NCBI GenBank assembly: GCA_001600095.1
Contig: BCIX01000003.1
Coordinates: 1,984,001-2,048,000, forward strand
Source of the DNA: Bullera alba
Taxonomy: Eukaryota > Basidiomycota > Tremellomycetes > Tremellales > Bulleraceae
Direction: 5' to 3'
Length of the DNA: 64,000 bases
Of this stretch, positions 34,046 to 47,137 are shown piece by piece. The notes below the pieces were generated by a model, which saw nothing but the letters and a program-made list of their open reading frames with translations, did not search any database and was not told the DNA's origin. Positions within the stretch are counted from its first letter, which is position 1. Each line of letters opens with the position of its first letter. The translations under genes were made by a program, and so were the position numbers.

Positions 34046-37000
34046 ATGCCAGTCGCAGTCCAGCCTCAGTCTCAGAGACTGGAGTTCAACGAGCAGCTGC
34101 TGCCGAAAAATAAGAGGGAGAATACGGATTCATTGCTCAAGCGACTTCAGGTACGTCCTCCATCATGCGCTGTCGTCTCACTTCCTGCCCTGTCAGCGCT
34201 GAAAAAGGAGAACGAGCGATGGAATTGCTAATGTCTGTCCACTTGTAGTCTCTACATGCCAAGCTGCAAGTCCTGGAGCAGGATATCACAGAGTCTTCCT
34301 CCCTCGATCCTATCACGAAGCCCCTGATCGACAACAAGATCCTGCATGCAACGAAGTGAGCTGAATCGCCCTTCAAATCCTCTTGAGCTGACTCCATCAA
34401 CAGTAAAGGTGTCAAGGCGGTCGCTGCGTGCTGTCTAGCTGATGTACTCCGTCTGTATGCTCCGGAAGCGCCATATGATATGGAGGAATTGAGGGTATGT
34501 CTTCCGCTACCCTCGAATAACAGTGGATCTGCTACTCCTGCCTGTGTTTTGCCCAGCTAGACAGCAGAACAAACTGATATCGCCTCCAGGACATCTTCCA
34601 GTTCATGCTAGCTCAACTGGCGACGAATCTCAAACCCCTTCCTCCGGCCAAACCCCTCCAGCCGTCAAAGGGTAAAGCCAACGAATCGCAATCGCAAACC
34701 CAAACCCAGACACAGACCACCCTATCACAGAAGATCACCGAGATACCATATTTCAAGGAATACTGCTTCCTCCTGGACAGTTTGGCCTCGATTAGGAGTG
34801 TCGTCTTGGTCTGGGAGGTACCGGGAGGAGAAGAGCTAGTGACGTCTTTCTTCGAGGGGTTCGTTTCGATAGTCCGGTGAGTCCAAGTCTGCTGGAGTAT
34901 AGGTCAAGCTGACGTGTATTAGCCCCGATATGAGCAAAAGCGTGATCCGACATCTGGTCACCATCCTCTCGGCCTTAATAGAAGAGGGTCAGGCAGTGCC
35001 ATCTGGCGTTATGGACTGCATTATCCGGGTATTCGACGCTCACAACTCAGTCAGTTGCAAAACTGCTTAGGAAAGCCTGCTCAGCTGACCAATTTTTAGG
35101 GAGTCGAGACCCCAGCCTTCCAGCTGATCGTAGACGTCTGCAATACGGTGCCGCAACACCTGCAGCGACCCGTTCTTGCGGTTAGTCACCGTCACATTCG
35201 CATGACTTTATGCTGATGCTCTCCCAGCACCTCTCCGAGATCCAACTAGCACACGGCAGAAATCCTGATACCAACGACATGGAGGTATTGACGAAATCGC
35301 ATCAACTCGCACTGAAGTTCTCGAAATACTGTCCCGAGCTACTCAACAATTACATGCCAACGCTTGAGGAAAGCCTGAGGGCAGCAGATGAGATCTTCCT
35401 CCGACAATTAACCACCAAGACCCTTGGATCAATGTTCGGCCAGATCACCAAGGCCGGCACGAGCCCCCACGACACGATTAGGAAGATGCCAAACACGTGG
35501 AAAGCGTGGCTGGGTCGTCGGGTCGATCGCGCCCTGCAAGTCAGATTGGCCTGGGTAGAATCGACATACGACATATTGGCAAACGTCCCAGAAGTCAGGA
35601 AAGAGTTAGAAAGTCAGTTGGAGCGCCTGGACCGAGATTGTTAGCTGACGAATCGTCCAGAAACCCTGAGAGAGCGCTTGACCGATTCCAACGAGCAGAT
35701 CAGAGCTGCCATCTGTACGGTATTGGGGAAACTGCATTACGAGACTGTTCTGCATCACATCGACCTCGAGACGTTACAAGCCCTGTCGGCCAGGATGGGC
35801 GATAAGAAGGTGAGTGAGCTTGTTGGAGTTTCTGGCCTCGACTGACTTCCGTGACAGCTTGCTGTGAGAGCAGAGGCAGCTGCTGCGCTGGGACGGTGGT
35901 GGACTGCTGCGTACATTGAAATGTAAGTGACACTCACTGAAGCATGAGGTCGTGCTGACCCGATAATTTAGCGACTCCGATGACACAGAGGCTGTGAGGA
36001 AGTTCGCCTGGTTCCCTCAAGCACTGCTCCATTGTATGCACAAGAAGAGTCTCCCCGTCGAGCTGAGGTGAGTCAAGAGGCCGGTGATACGGATGGCCAG
36101 TACTGACGCAAGATGCAGGACTCAAATGACTGCCCTGCTCAGAAACGTCGTCCTGCCGCTACCGCAAAAGGCGGACGACGAGACCGAATGGGTCAACAGG
36201 CTACTCCTGGTAGCATCGCATATTGACGTATCGGCCATGAACACCCTTCTTGGCAATACCAACCTTCTAGGCTTTGCAAGGTGTGTCAAACAGACAGTCA
36301 TGGGATCAAGCTGATACAGTTGATTAGGGGCAGTTACCCGTACAGAGCATTCGTGGCGACGTGTGAGGAGAACAACGTGAGTCTGAATGGAGTCTCCTAT
36401 TGTCAGCCTTCTTACGAGTGGTACAGGGAGGTATCATAGACAAGGACGAGCAGGCCATCAAGGCCCGTCTAAACTTCCTCGTCGATCGCATATCAGGTAG
36501 GTAGATAGAATGACGGCTATGCTTCAGCGTACTGACTGTCGACCTAGCGCAACTGTATGTCGACGTGGACAAGGCGAGGAAGGACATGGAAGCGTTCGCC
36601 TCGTATAATGATGCTCGGCTTTACAAACTCTTCCGAAGCTGTGCGGACCCGCAATCCGATCTCAGGACACTCATCAAGTCGAGAGTGAGTCATGCTGATA
36701 AAGACTTGTGTAGGAGTCATACAGCTGACAGAACTGCAGAACGATTTCATACGTCGCGTTGAACAATCACACACCGACATCCTGGACACATTCACCACTT
36801 TGATCGACAGCGCATCTTTCAGTATCCTGAACCCATCTTCCATCTCCCCTCTGCTCAAGGCTCTACAATCCCCTCCGCCTGGTCCTCGCAAAGACGCCAT
36901 TGCCTCTGCTGCGGCTCGATTCTTGTCGTTCATTGCGAAAGAGTGCTCGCCGATGTTTGTCAACCATGTGCCGGGTCTACTGGTCACGATGAGTCAACAG

Positions 37001-39255
37001 AAGAATGACAAGTTGGTCGAGGTGTCCCTACAGGCATTGGCGGCAGTGTGCAAAGTCGACCCATCGGTGGCGCCCAAAGACGAGTGAGTAAGCTGTGCGC
37101 AAACCTCCGTGTTCATTAGCTGACACTTCATCTAGGCGATACGCGGAAAAGGCCATCAAGATCGCTTTGAAGGGTACACCCCGACAAGCCAAGTTTGCCG
37201 CGAGATACCTCGCCTACAGCGGCGTCGACGGTGCTCCAGCAGAACTCCTCGAGGTGAGTTACGTGGATCCAGCAAGTACGAATAGTCAATAACGTCTCCC
37301 AGGCCATTCTGAACAACCTGACCGACGAGGATGAGAGTCGATTGCTGCCCTACCTCCGAGCACTGTCGGAACTCTCGCTGTCGTCCCCAGCAGTGCTGGA
37401 AACCCAGGCGGACGAGGTACACCGATTCGTCATGCAGAATGTCATCTATAAGGAATCGCCCTCGGCAGATGTAAGTGATCCAGCTACCATTTTCGGAGCT
37501 TGTTGTAGCTGATTCGATGTGGAGGACACCAACATGGACGAATGGTGCGAGGAGCAGGAGCTGGAGATACTGGACCGCGCGAAACTCGTCGCCATACGAC
37601 TGCTCACCCATCGAACCCTCGGCTTTGCTCGAGCAGAGAACGTGCTGCAGATTGCGGAACCGGTACTTGCGCTTCTGGACGGGATACTCCGAAACGACGG
37701 GCAGATCAGCGAGAAGACGCAAGAAGGGTCAGCTACCTCGGAGATAAGTACCAGGGAAGAGCTGACATCTTGATTATCAGAGGTCGAGCTCGCACGCATC
37801 TTAGATTGAGAGTTGCACTGTGTTTGCTCAAGCTGGCCAATGTCAAAGCGATCGACAGGAAGATGACGCCGTTCTTCGAGCCGATCTCCTATGTCATGCA
37901 GGTGGGTACAGACGGGCTCGACGACGAGACCAAAAGCGCTGACAATGTGTTTTAGGACGCATGTTACATGGTCAGGCATAATCTCCTCCGCAAGCTAGGT
38001 GAGGTGTTGCCCGCCCAGAGACTGTTGCCCAGGTGGAACATCATGCCTGCTATGCTGGCAACGGACCCTGAGCCGGAGAACCCCTTGATGGTGAGTACGA
38101 GTATCATTTACCTCTATGTCCGGCGCTGAAACGCCTTGACAGGCCCGAGCTATTATGAGCACAGCGATCCGCAGTTGCTCGACCCTGCCCACGATTGAGA
38201 GGATAGACAGGATCGAACTGCCGCTATCGAGACTTCTGCTGGTGTTGTCACATCATCCCGATCTGGAAGAGTGGTCGCATGAGAACACCAAGGACATGAT
38301 CAAGTGGGTAGCTCGAGCACGTGACCTTGGCATGGATTGTGAGCTGACATGACGCTAGGTACATTGACCTATACCTCGACAGCGTGATCAACCGGGACAA
38401 CATCGGCCTGCTGTACTTCATCGCCGCGAAAGTCAAGTCGGTGAAGGGCCTGACTCCCGACGGCGAAGTCGAGGAGGACAACCTCGTAAGTGCATCTCCG
38501 TGATCGATATAGGTCACGGATCGCTGAGACGGACTTAGAATCTGTACAAACTCGCCGAATTGACCCAAATCGCAATCAAGAAGCGAGCGGAGCAGCATCA
38601 CTGGTCTCTGACCACTTACCCTGGTAAAATCAAACTGCCAAAGGACATCTTCCACAATCTCGAGAACAATCAAGCTGTGCTTGAAGCATCGAGGAAGACC
38701 TACTTGACCGAAAGCGAGGCGGGCTGGGCTCGAGAATCTGGTCGGAAGACCAATGCCGTCGCGGGTCCCAGTGTAAGTGTCGATGAGAGATTGTCGGGGG
38801 CTCGGCTGATGCTCGACTTGTAGAGACGAGCCAATGAGGGCGGTAGTTCGCCAGTGAAGAAGAGAGCGAGGACAAGCAAGGGGGCGAGAAAGCGAACCAA
38901 GAGGTCTGAAGAGGATGACGAGAGTGAGGACGAGGATGATGATGACGAGGAGGCATCGGACGAGGAAGAAGATGCGGAAGCGGAGGAAGAAGCTTCCGAG
39001 GACGAGGGCCAGGTCGTCGTTGGCAGAGGCGGGAAAAGAGGTGCCAAGGTGAGTCTAGAGCACATCCTCTATGGACAAGGATTGACTTGATGCGGATAGA
39101 CCAAGGCGAAGAAAGGCATCCGAGGGAAGAAAACGAAAGCGAAGCAAAATGGCAGTAAGGTCGCCAGCAAGAGCAAGGCCAAAAGCAAGAGTGAGACGCC
39201 TGAGGGGATGGACGTCGATCAGGAGTCGGAGCTATCGGACGCAGAGAGCGAGTGA
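34046..39255 (+). CDS. PDS5: sister-chromatid cohesion regulator Pds5
   Basis: This gene of more than 20 exons encodes roughly 1,300 residues. The first seven exons are 34046-34150, 34249-34355, 34404-34494, 34590-34876, 34923-35049, 35100-35180 and from 35228. The N-terminus has the Pds5 signature: RLEFNEQLLPKNKRENTDSL, LIDNKILHATNKGVKAVAAC, CLADVLRLYAPEAPY and DIFQFMLAQL. HEAT repeats follow throughout (LRERLTDSNEQIRAAICTVL). The C-terminus after about 38830 is a basic and acidic disordered tail (KKRARTSKGARKRTKRSEED, then a run of Asp/Glu, ending DAESE). Pds5 binds cohesin Scc1 and Wapl/Eco1 and controls cohesin release and acetylation on chromosomes. The long charged tail is common in fungal and animal orthologues. 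Confidence 0.92.
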
Positions 39256-39462
39256 TCTACGGTGCAAGGGCATCGGATCACTGCACATCACTTCACGAGT
39301 TGTATCATATCCACACGGACATCATGCCGGAATATCGATCATGCAACATGTGACAACGGGAGTACATGTGACGAAGTGCATGATGTCCATGACTATGGCG
39401 AGGTCGTACAACAGGAGACTACATCAGTGCGAGTAGCGGTGGAGATGCGATGGAATTGCGTC

Positions 39463-42400
39463 TTAGGCGAACAGCTCTGTCGAGACCTTCTCCAGAACGC
39501 TCTTATGCTCTACCTGAGCGCGACTGTCATCGGCAGTGGTCTTGCCCTCCTTGTCCTTGGCAGAGGTCTTGCGGAGGCTTTTGAGTAGGTGCTTGAGCGT
39601 GGTCTTCATCTCGGCCTGTTTCGTCGATAGGGCTTGTTGCATCTTGACAGTCTCGTCAAGCTGTTCGCGGCTGTCATTGTGGGATTAGCTAAGGACAGAG
39701 AAGTGTATCAATCAGCTAGACTCACGGGCCATGTGTCACGGACTCCAGTATGACTCTCGCGGCTCTAGTCATTCCCTGACGAGCGAGGTCGGTCTGTCGG
39801 AGTGGCGCGTCTAAGCGAGAGGTGATCAAAGTGGTGATTCCCTATCGAGCATAGCTCAGCACAATGCTGTCTCACTGTCGAGGTCTGTAGTGGTTGACTT
39901 ACTGTTACCAGGAGACTCTCCAGATCTTCTTTCTGCCTCGAGGCACGGGGTGCTAGTCTGTGCTTCGGGGACACCCTCACCCGGGTGTTGTCCTCTTTCT
40001 CAAGCAGGTCCTCCTCTCGAGGTCGCTTGGCGGGTCCAGTCGCGCTGACAACGATAGGCGAGTCTTTCGGAATATCAACAGCCTTCGCAGCTGTATCTGA
40101 TAGAGGCATGGGCTCGACTCGTGCTGGGATCTCCGAAAGACGTGATGGCTGCGTGGCTCGAGGTGTTGCCTGTTTGGCGGTCAAGTGGGTTGGCTGTACA
40201 GGCGAGCTGAGGGCTTTTCGCAGTGGTACCTTCCTAGTCGAGGTCGCTGGCTTGTTCTCCTTGTCGGCCTGCCTGTCAACGGGCTTGGCTGAGGGTGTCG
40301 GCTGATCCTGTCTAACCACCTGGGCTGGTCTCGCGGACGTCTTTGCCACGACTGGAACTGCATCGAGGACGTTCTGCCTCGCATCGGGCTTTGATGGCGC
40401 CGAATCCCGCTTTGCGGTGGGCTTGCGCTGGGGTGCAGAGAAATCAGGCTGAGGCGGCGGCTTGATTCGTGTCGAAAGAGGGGATGGTTGATCGGTGGCG
40501 CTGGCTAAAGAGTCCTTCTGTCTGGTTCGCCTTGATGGCTTTGCTGGCGTTTTCGGTATTGCCGGAAGTTCGGAAGGGACGGCGGGAGCAGCGATGACTG
40601 GAGGAGCAGTGGTAGCGGGAGGAACAGTGGTGGCTGGAGGAGGAATTGGAGCAAGCTGTGGAGCAGGCTGTGGAGAAGGGATTGGGGGGCCGGCTGTACC
40701 TTCAGCGGCAGGAACCGCGGGCAAATCGTTGGGCTGAGCAGGATGAGCGACTGTATTGTTGTCGACCGACGGCTGGGGGATGTCCGCCGTGTCGGCAACA
40801 GGGGCTAGGACCTCTGGCTCGATAGTCGGCGGCAGGGGCTGCTGATCCTCAGGTCGAGCAAGACCTGATGGCTGATCCTTGGCCGCCTCGGGCACCTCGG
40901 TGGTAATTGGCTCGACGGGTTCTCTCTCAGTCGGAGTCTCCTCGTGTTCTGATGCCTTCTCCTTCACTGAGCCGGGTCCTTGTTCGGTGGGATGGTCCTC
41001 AGTGTCGATCACCTCTGCCGGGCCGTCTCTCGTCTTCACCTGTTTGCCCTTGCTTTTGCTCCCTGCGTAGGTGATCACAGCCTTCTTTCCCCTTGAAGAC
41101 TTGCTTCCAACTTTGGCGGCGGGCTCTGCGGGCTTGCTGGTGATAGCGCCTTCCGGTACGGGTGGGAGGGCTTCGTCGTTGTTTGCTTTCTCCGCATCTC
41201 CTAATTCGAGCTCGTCGATTCGGGTTGTAGTGGAATCCGGGTCGATGACCACCTGCTCCTGCTCCTCATCTGCATGAGTCGGCTCTTCTGCCTGCGTATC
41301 GACCACACTGTCCTTGGCCACGGAGTCGGCAGCAGGCTTGGCCATTGGCTGCGGTGATTGCTTTGTGACTGGCTTCGTTGTTGGCTTTGGTTGAACGGCC
41401 TTGATCTTTACTTTCGCTGGCGAAGCGACCACCGGTCCAGCAGGAGTGACGCCCTCTTCTTCTCCAGGCAGCTCTGTAGCTTTGGTCGGTACGGTAGGTG
41501 TATCTTCCGAAGAAATCTTCACCGGCTTGGTGAATGGCAGTGTCACTCCCAATCTAGCTTCCACCTTGGTCACAAAAGCGATTCGGTCGTCGGAGGAGAG
41601 CTCGACTTCAACATGTGTGGAGTCCACTTCGTCAGGCCTCTTGACCTCAAAGACCACCATGGCACTATCGTCATTGACCTTGACCTCCAGTGCTGTGATG
41701 TTGGCGTATGAAAACGCCACATCCTCTTCGTCGCCAGCTTCATCAAAGATCTACAAACCACAGATGAGCGTCTAAGTGATCGAAGGAGGCCTAGGCGACT
41801 CACTTTGAGAAGAAGACCTCCTTTGTCGACGTAAAAGATGATTTGCTGTTTCTGAAGACGATCCTTCGATTTCGGGTTATCGACAATATCGGCCGAATTG
41901 ATCATGGCGGATTTGATAGGGAAACCTATTGGTCTATCTCCCGTTGGACTGCTGGCGGCGATGTTGAGCACCTCGCAGCATGACTGCAAGTGGATCATCA
42001 GCGTCTGCGGGGCGAAGGTGCCGACTGGAGAACTCACGCCCGAGGCAAAGCGCTGTTTTGGCGAGATGCGCAGTACAGCAACGAACAATTGTCGTGCCAG
42101 AGGTTCAGTCCATCTAGCTGACTCCAGCTCGATGAGTCTCTTGATGAGTGCTTTACGGCCATCCACGTCCTTTTCCTCGGGTCCGATAGCCGACATGATG
42201 CGAACGAGGTCGATGGATTCGTTGGCATCTGAGAGAATCAGCACACATCTTTCGTGGAGACCTCTGCGACTTACTATTGGACAGGAAGAACAGGTGTGCG
42301 ATCTTGGCACTAACGCCCTGATCAGTATTCGTACAGCACAAGTGGTCGATTTGAAGACTCACATTCCAACGGTATCATCAGCCTTGATCGCCTTGAGCGT

Positions 42401-43409
42401 GGTCTTGGTCTTGCTGTCAACGGTCAACTGCCACATGAGGTACGATATCTGGTCATTCAATTGGTGAGAGGGTCCGGTCAGGCACGAGCAGATCAGCTTA
42501 CCCCGCTAGTGGCTTCCGGGCCAAATATTGGACCCCCTCGAGCAGCGGTCAAGAGTTTGATTAGCAAGCCGAGCCACTTCTTCTCATGTAGCTCTTTCCG
42601 CATGCCTGTTGATCGGTCAGTGAGGCCTGTAAAGCTATGTTTTGACCTACTTTGTGTGTCAAGCGCTCCAGCAGTCTATACCTTGTGAGCTGAGGGACGG
42701 TATAAGGGTCTCAGCTCGAACTTGCCTGTAGCCTGCGACGAGGTGAGCAGTGGCCTCTGCCAGTCACGCCACCACTCACGTCTCGCACACGGTACCAACG
42801 ATCAGTCCCGCTCTGCCCAAAATCCCGACCTCGTCCGCAGGGTCCTCGGCTTCTTTGTCATCGTTCGACTTGAGATAGGCTTGGAACGTCGCCGCTGGTT
42901 GCGTCTGGGTCTGAGTCTCCGATGGCAGTTTCACCAGGTTAGGCTCGATGATGGTATCATGGATGTAGGAGAGGAAGGTGTGGGTGAAGTCGAAGAAGGG
43001 TCTGTGTTTGGTTGCGGTGTATAGGTCTTCGGTTTGCTTGATGTGGAGGTCAGCTCATCCGATGGTGACGGTTTTTGACCGAGGTAGCTGTACTTACCTC
43101 TTCTCTGAGCCAGTCAGTGAAAGCCGCGGCTTTGCTCGGAGGGATATCTGGAGCTTTCTAGTATCATCAGCATCGGAACATCACCTGCATCAAGTGAGTG
43201 AGTGAGTGAGTTTGGAAACTTGTGAGTGACAAGGATCGGTGGTGGTCACGGCAGCCCCTTACTATGAGCTGTTCCAACGCTTTCCTCCCTACTTCGACGA
43301 AAGCCTTGAGCTCTTTAGTATTCTTGCTTTTGACGATCGCTGCCTTGAGGTTGTTATATGACTTCAGTACTTGTGCGCGAGTGTCGCCCGATTGAGCCAG
43401 CAGTACCAT
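39463..43409 (-). CDS. large protein resembling Red1/SYCP2-type meiotic axis proteins
   Basis: This multi-exon gene encodes about 1,050-1,100 residues. The N-terminal 350 residues are helical and ARM/HEAT-like: FVEVGRKALEQLI, WLGLLIKLLTAARGGPIFGP, GIAKIAHLFFLSN and NESIDLVRIMSAIGPEEKDV. A beta-rich, PH-like segment follows (RLQKQQIIFYVDKGGLLLKI, SYANITALEVKVNDDSAMVV, VEVELSSDDRIAFVTKVEAR). The large exon 39915-41730 is a Pro/Ala/Lys-rich disordered region. The C-terminus, in two small exons, is a coiled coil (REQLDETVKMQQALSTKQAE, MKTTLKHLLKSLRK) ending ELFA. This order is that of Red1, SYCP2 and Rec10. Splicing was checked at both ends and around the PH-like region; one intron near 42640 uses a weak GTCAAA donor. 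Assignment is by architecture only, since Red1 proteins diverge strongly in sequence. Confidence 0.55.
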
Positions 43410-43827
43410 TGTGTGCTTGCAACGAAAGGAAGATGAGGAGGAAGGAGGGATGAAGGTGAGAAGGAGAGGAAGACGATCGTGCAGGTCGGTCGTTGGGTGA
43501 CGGTGTTGTTTACCTAATCAAGCCCTCCTGTAGTCGGCGATCTCCGACTTGTGGGGGTGGCTGTTTACCCTGAGACCTCTATACTTTCCGCTTTCGGTAA
43601 CTGAAACTACCCGAATCGGCCGGGGGGTTGGGATGTCGACACGGAAGCGTCATCTCCCGCCCAGCGATACCACCCTCCTATCATATCGCCTATCACCCGT
43701 CCTACACCGGACTCACCATCGTCTCTATCACACCCTTTCTTCCCTTCCTTACTACACTGGTGGTCACCGCCCTCACTCACTCACATCGCCACCACCCAGT
43801 AACCCGTACCCCATCACACCCACCACG
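43410..43827. promoter_or_regulatory. bidirectional promoter region, axis-like gene / subtilase
   Basis: This 418-bp divergent gap is pyrimidine-rich over its right half (43670-43820), typical of fungal 5' leaders. There is no clear TATA box. Confidence 0.35.
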
Positions 43828-45739
43828 ATGCGCGCCTTCGTAGCTGCCATCCTCCTTCCTCTCGCCGTGTTGGCCAGCCCTCTTGCCACCGGAAGGTCAG
43901 AGATCGCGCCTCTTGAGGCAAGCGGAGAGAATATTGACGACGCCTATGTCGTCGTATTCAAGAAGGGAACCGATCTGAACACGATTGCCCTGCATCTCAG
44001 CGGCGTTGACGACTCTCATAGCGCTCACGTGAGTCTTATCTCTTTGCTTCCTTCACGATCAACTCGAAGGTATCTGGGGCGTCGCGTCTGTTAAGCTGCC
44101 TGATCTCGCGTCTTCAGCCTGTCAGAAGTGCAGTGGATATGCGCATCACCCAGCTGACACTCGTCTAGCCACTATTCACCTTCACCGCCGACGGAGAGAA
44201 GGAGAAGACTGGTGGTGTCCACCATGTCTACACCCCAACTGCTAAAGGCTTTGGCTTCTTTGGTTACTGTGAGTTTAGACACCGCTACTCTTTCCTGCTA
44301 CCTCCACCCGCTTCGTCTCGTCTTGCCATTCTTCCATAGAACTCCTACTCCAAACCGCATCCCGACCCCCTTTCCTTCAACCCTTCCCTTGTCTCAGATC
44401 AGTCTCACAGTCTCAATGAACTACACTAACCTATTGCGTAGCTGGTAAATTCTCTGGAGACACCCTAGACTCTATCCGAAACTCCCCAGAGGTCGCCTAT
44501 GTTGAGCGAGACCAGGTCATGTACACCACCGAGGTCGGCCATGGTGTCGATGACCCTCTCGCCCCGGCCAAAGTCATCCCCGCCAAGGGTACTGTCACCG
44601 AATTGGGTGCCCCATGGGGTCTGGCTAGACTCGCCCACCGAGCTCAGCTCAGCTTCGGTTCGTTCACAAAGTACATCTACGACCCCAATGGTGGTGAAGG
44701 TGTTACTGCGTACGTTGTGGACACTGGTATCAACATCGAGCACGTCGAGTTTGAAGGCAGAGCTTCGTGGGGAAAGACCATCCCCAAGAACGACGTCGAC
44801 AAGGACGGAAACGGTCACGGAACCCACTGCGCTGGTACCATTGCTAGCAGAAAGTACGGTGTTGCCAAAGCTGCCAAGGTTGTTGCCGTCAAGGTTCTGG
44901 GAAGCAACGGATCTGGAAGCATGAGTGACGTCGTTGCCGGTGTTGTGTGAGTCAGCTAAACACAAGGTCGTGGAGTCAGAGCTGATTATATTTCCAGATG
45001 GGCTGCTGAAGATGCCTCCGCCAAGGCCGCCGAAGCCGCTAGAGAGCTCGCCGCTACCGGAAAGACCAAGCACAAGGGCTCCGTCGCCAACATGTCTCTC
45101 GGTGGTGGCAAAGTCAAGACCCTCGACGATGCTGTCAACGAGGCCGTCAAGTCTGGTCTTCACTTTGCCGTCGCTGCTGGAAACGACAACAAGGACGCCT
45201 GCAACTACTCTCCCGCTGCTGCCGAAAACGCCATCACCGTTGGTGCTTCCGACCTGTACGACAAGCGAGCCTACTTCTCCAACCACGGCAAGTGTGTTGA
45301 CGTCTTCGCTCCCGGACTCAACATTCTTTCCACCTGGAACGCTGGCAACAGGTCCACCAACACCATCTCCGGTACTTCGATGGCTTCTCCTCACATCTGT
45401 GGTCTGCTCGCCTACCTGCTCTCGATTCACGGTTCCGAGACGTTCTCGCTCACCGACCTGCTTGACCAGTACGCTCCTGTCGAGGAGTCTTCCACGATGT
45501 CTCTCTACGCTAGGGCATACTCACTTCTCCCACCAATGGCCCAGGCTGTCCTTCCAGTTCCAGCGACTACCTCGGCCTCGGATGACCTCGTCGCCCCGAT
45601 CCCAAAGAACGGAACTCTTACACCAGCACAGCTGAAGAAGGCCCTTCTGGCGCTTTCGTCTCCAGGCATGCTCACCGACTTGCCAGCGGGCACACCCAAC
45701 TTGTTGGCTTTCAACAACGCCACTACTACTTCGAAATAG
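43828..45739 (+). CDS. subtilisin-family serine protease (S8, proteinase K/cerevisin type)
   Basis: Four exons (43828-44028, 44169-44268, 44442-44946, 44998-45739) encode 515 residues. A signal peptide (MRAFVAAILLPLAVLASPLA) precedes an inhibitor I9 propeptide (DAYVVVFKKGTDLNTIALHL). The catalytic domain carries the full triad: Asp in YVVDTGIN, His in GNGHGTHCAGT and Ser in SGTSMASPH. The oxyanion Asn lies in VAAGND. The C-terminal 110 residues are an extra segment after the catalytic core. The layout fits secreted or vacuolar protease B-like enzymes that degrade protein for nutrition or autophagy. Codon use is strongly biased to C-ending codons in the catalytic exons, suggesting high expression. 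Confidence 0.93.
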
Positions 45740-47137
45740 ACGTGGTTCGTGTCGCTGGACAATGTGCAGACGTGTAGAGAGTTGTCAGCATGGAGAATGT
45801 GGGACCGAGGATTCCAGTGGGATACCCGTCATACCCGTCGATGGACATACCGATGTGAGAAGAAGAAGAATCGAAAGATCAAACATGTAAAGGAGCTAGT
45901 CTGTACATCATCGCATCGAGTTGCATTTCATGTTCACTACATGAATCACTGTGAGGCTGGCACAACAGCTTGGGCTCCGGCGGTAGTGAGTGGACGTGAT
46001 GAGATCCTGCTGCCATCCTAATTCCGTGTGAGTGCTTGCCGTCTGCCAGTGTTTGCGAGCCGACTCTACCGCCTGCATCAAGGCATCTGCATCACCTCTG
46101 TAAGCTCCTTCTGTTCCGGTCGGGCATCTGTCGGGCCGTTTAGGCTGAGCAAGGTGGGGAGTAGCCTGGAGTCGCGCGGAGTATGTGCTAGTATGTGGGG
46201 ACTTGACGGCGCCACGCGTGATGTAAGAGGATGTCAGGTCAGGGAGCGTCCAGGAGCGTCCACTGTAATCTACTGTAATGCAAGATGATGCAGCACGAGA
46301 GTAGGCTTGGCTCTGCTAGGGTAAGAGGGCAAGACGTGAATAGTAAGTTTAGAACAGAGGCGTAGAAGTAGCGTATCTGACTCGACTCCAATGGACGGGA
46401 CAAGTTTCAATTGACTTTCCGGAGATCGATAACGTTTCACACTTGCACTCCGTCAACAACAACAACAAGCGGTCCTACTGCGGTCCACGGCGGCGGCGGT
46501 GTCGATGCAAGCGCAGAGCAGCGCAGAGCTCTGCGTCGTGAGCCAAATTGCGGGGATGCGAGATCCGGAAGGCCGAAGGTGTAGCACATTGTAGCACTGC
46601 TAATCCTGCTTGGGTGGATCGAGCTCTATCGAGCTGCAATAGTCCAAACAACAAGTCTGCGATACTGCTACTGATCACCTACTCAATTAGCATCGTCAAC
46701 ACTGGAAACTAGTCGTCGACGAGATAGTCCTCGACTGCGACTTGAAATAGGACCGGACTTGTAACACCCAAAACATCACGCTCTTTACCTCCCCACTGTC
46801 TTTACGAGTAACTCTATGATCCAAGACAATCGATTCGCACGATATACGATCTGTCCTCTCCGATCTATCTACTATCAGCAATTAGCAAGCAGGCATACCT
46901 AGGCAGAAAGTGAGTCCATCTTCCCGAGGCATATGCCGATCGCTGGGCTGAAATGAAGATGACCTGACAGTCGGAATTGCAACGTAGCCAGCAGCCTTGA
47001 GGTACCCAAATTGCCTACGCCTTTCGAACCAAACAACAAACGAAACCAAACAAACAAACCGGCTAGCTACCTGCCTGCGAGGTGACTGATTATCGCGGGG
47101 GCTTGCATCGAGCAAAGAAGGAGGCAACAAGGCAGAA
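45740..47137. other. 1.4-kb gene-free region upstream of the disordered protein gene
   Basis: It contains a CAACAACAACAAC run (46455-46468) and an (AAAC)n-rich stretch (about 47022-47062) just before the next gene, probably leader sequence. Short open frames here show no coding character. Confidence 0.5.

Noticed and set aside
43189..43211. GTGA microsatellite (GTGAGTGAGTGAGTGAG)
   Set aside because: It is a short repeat inside the first intron of the axis-like gene, without other signs of function.
44465..45430. 321-codon minus-strand frame rich in Gly, Val and Ser
   Set aside because: Exact antisense of the biased-codon catalytic exons of the subtilase, a common artefact in GC-rich fungal genes.
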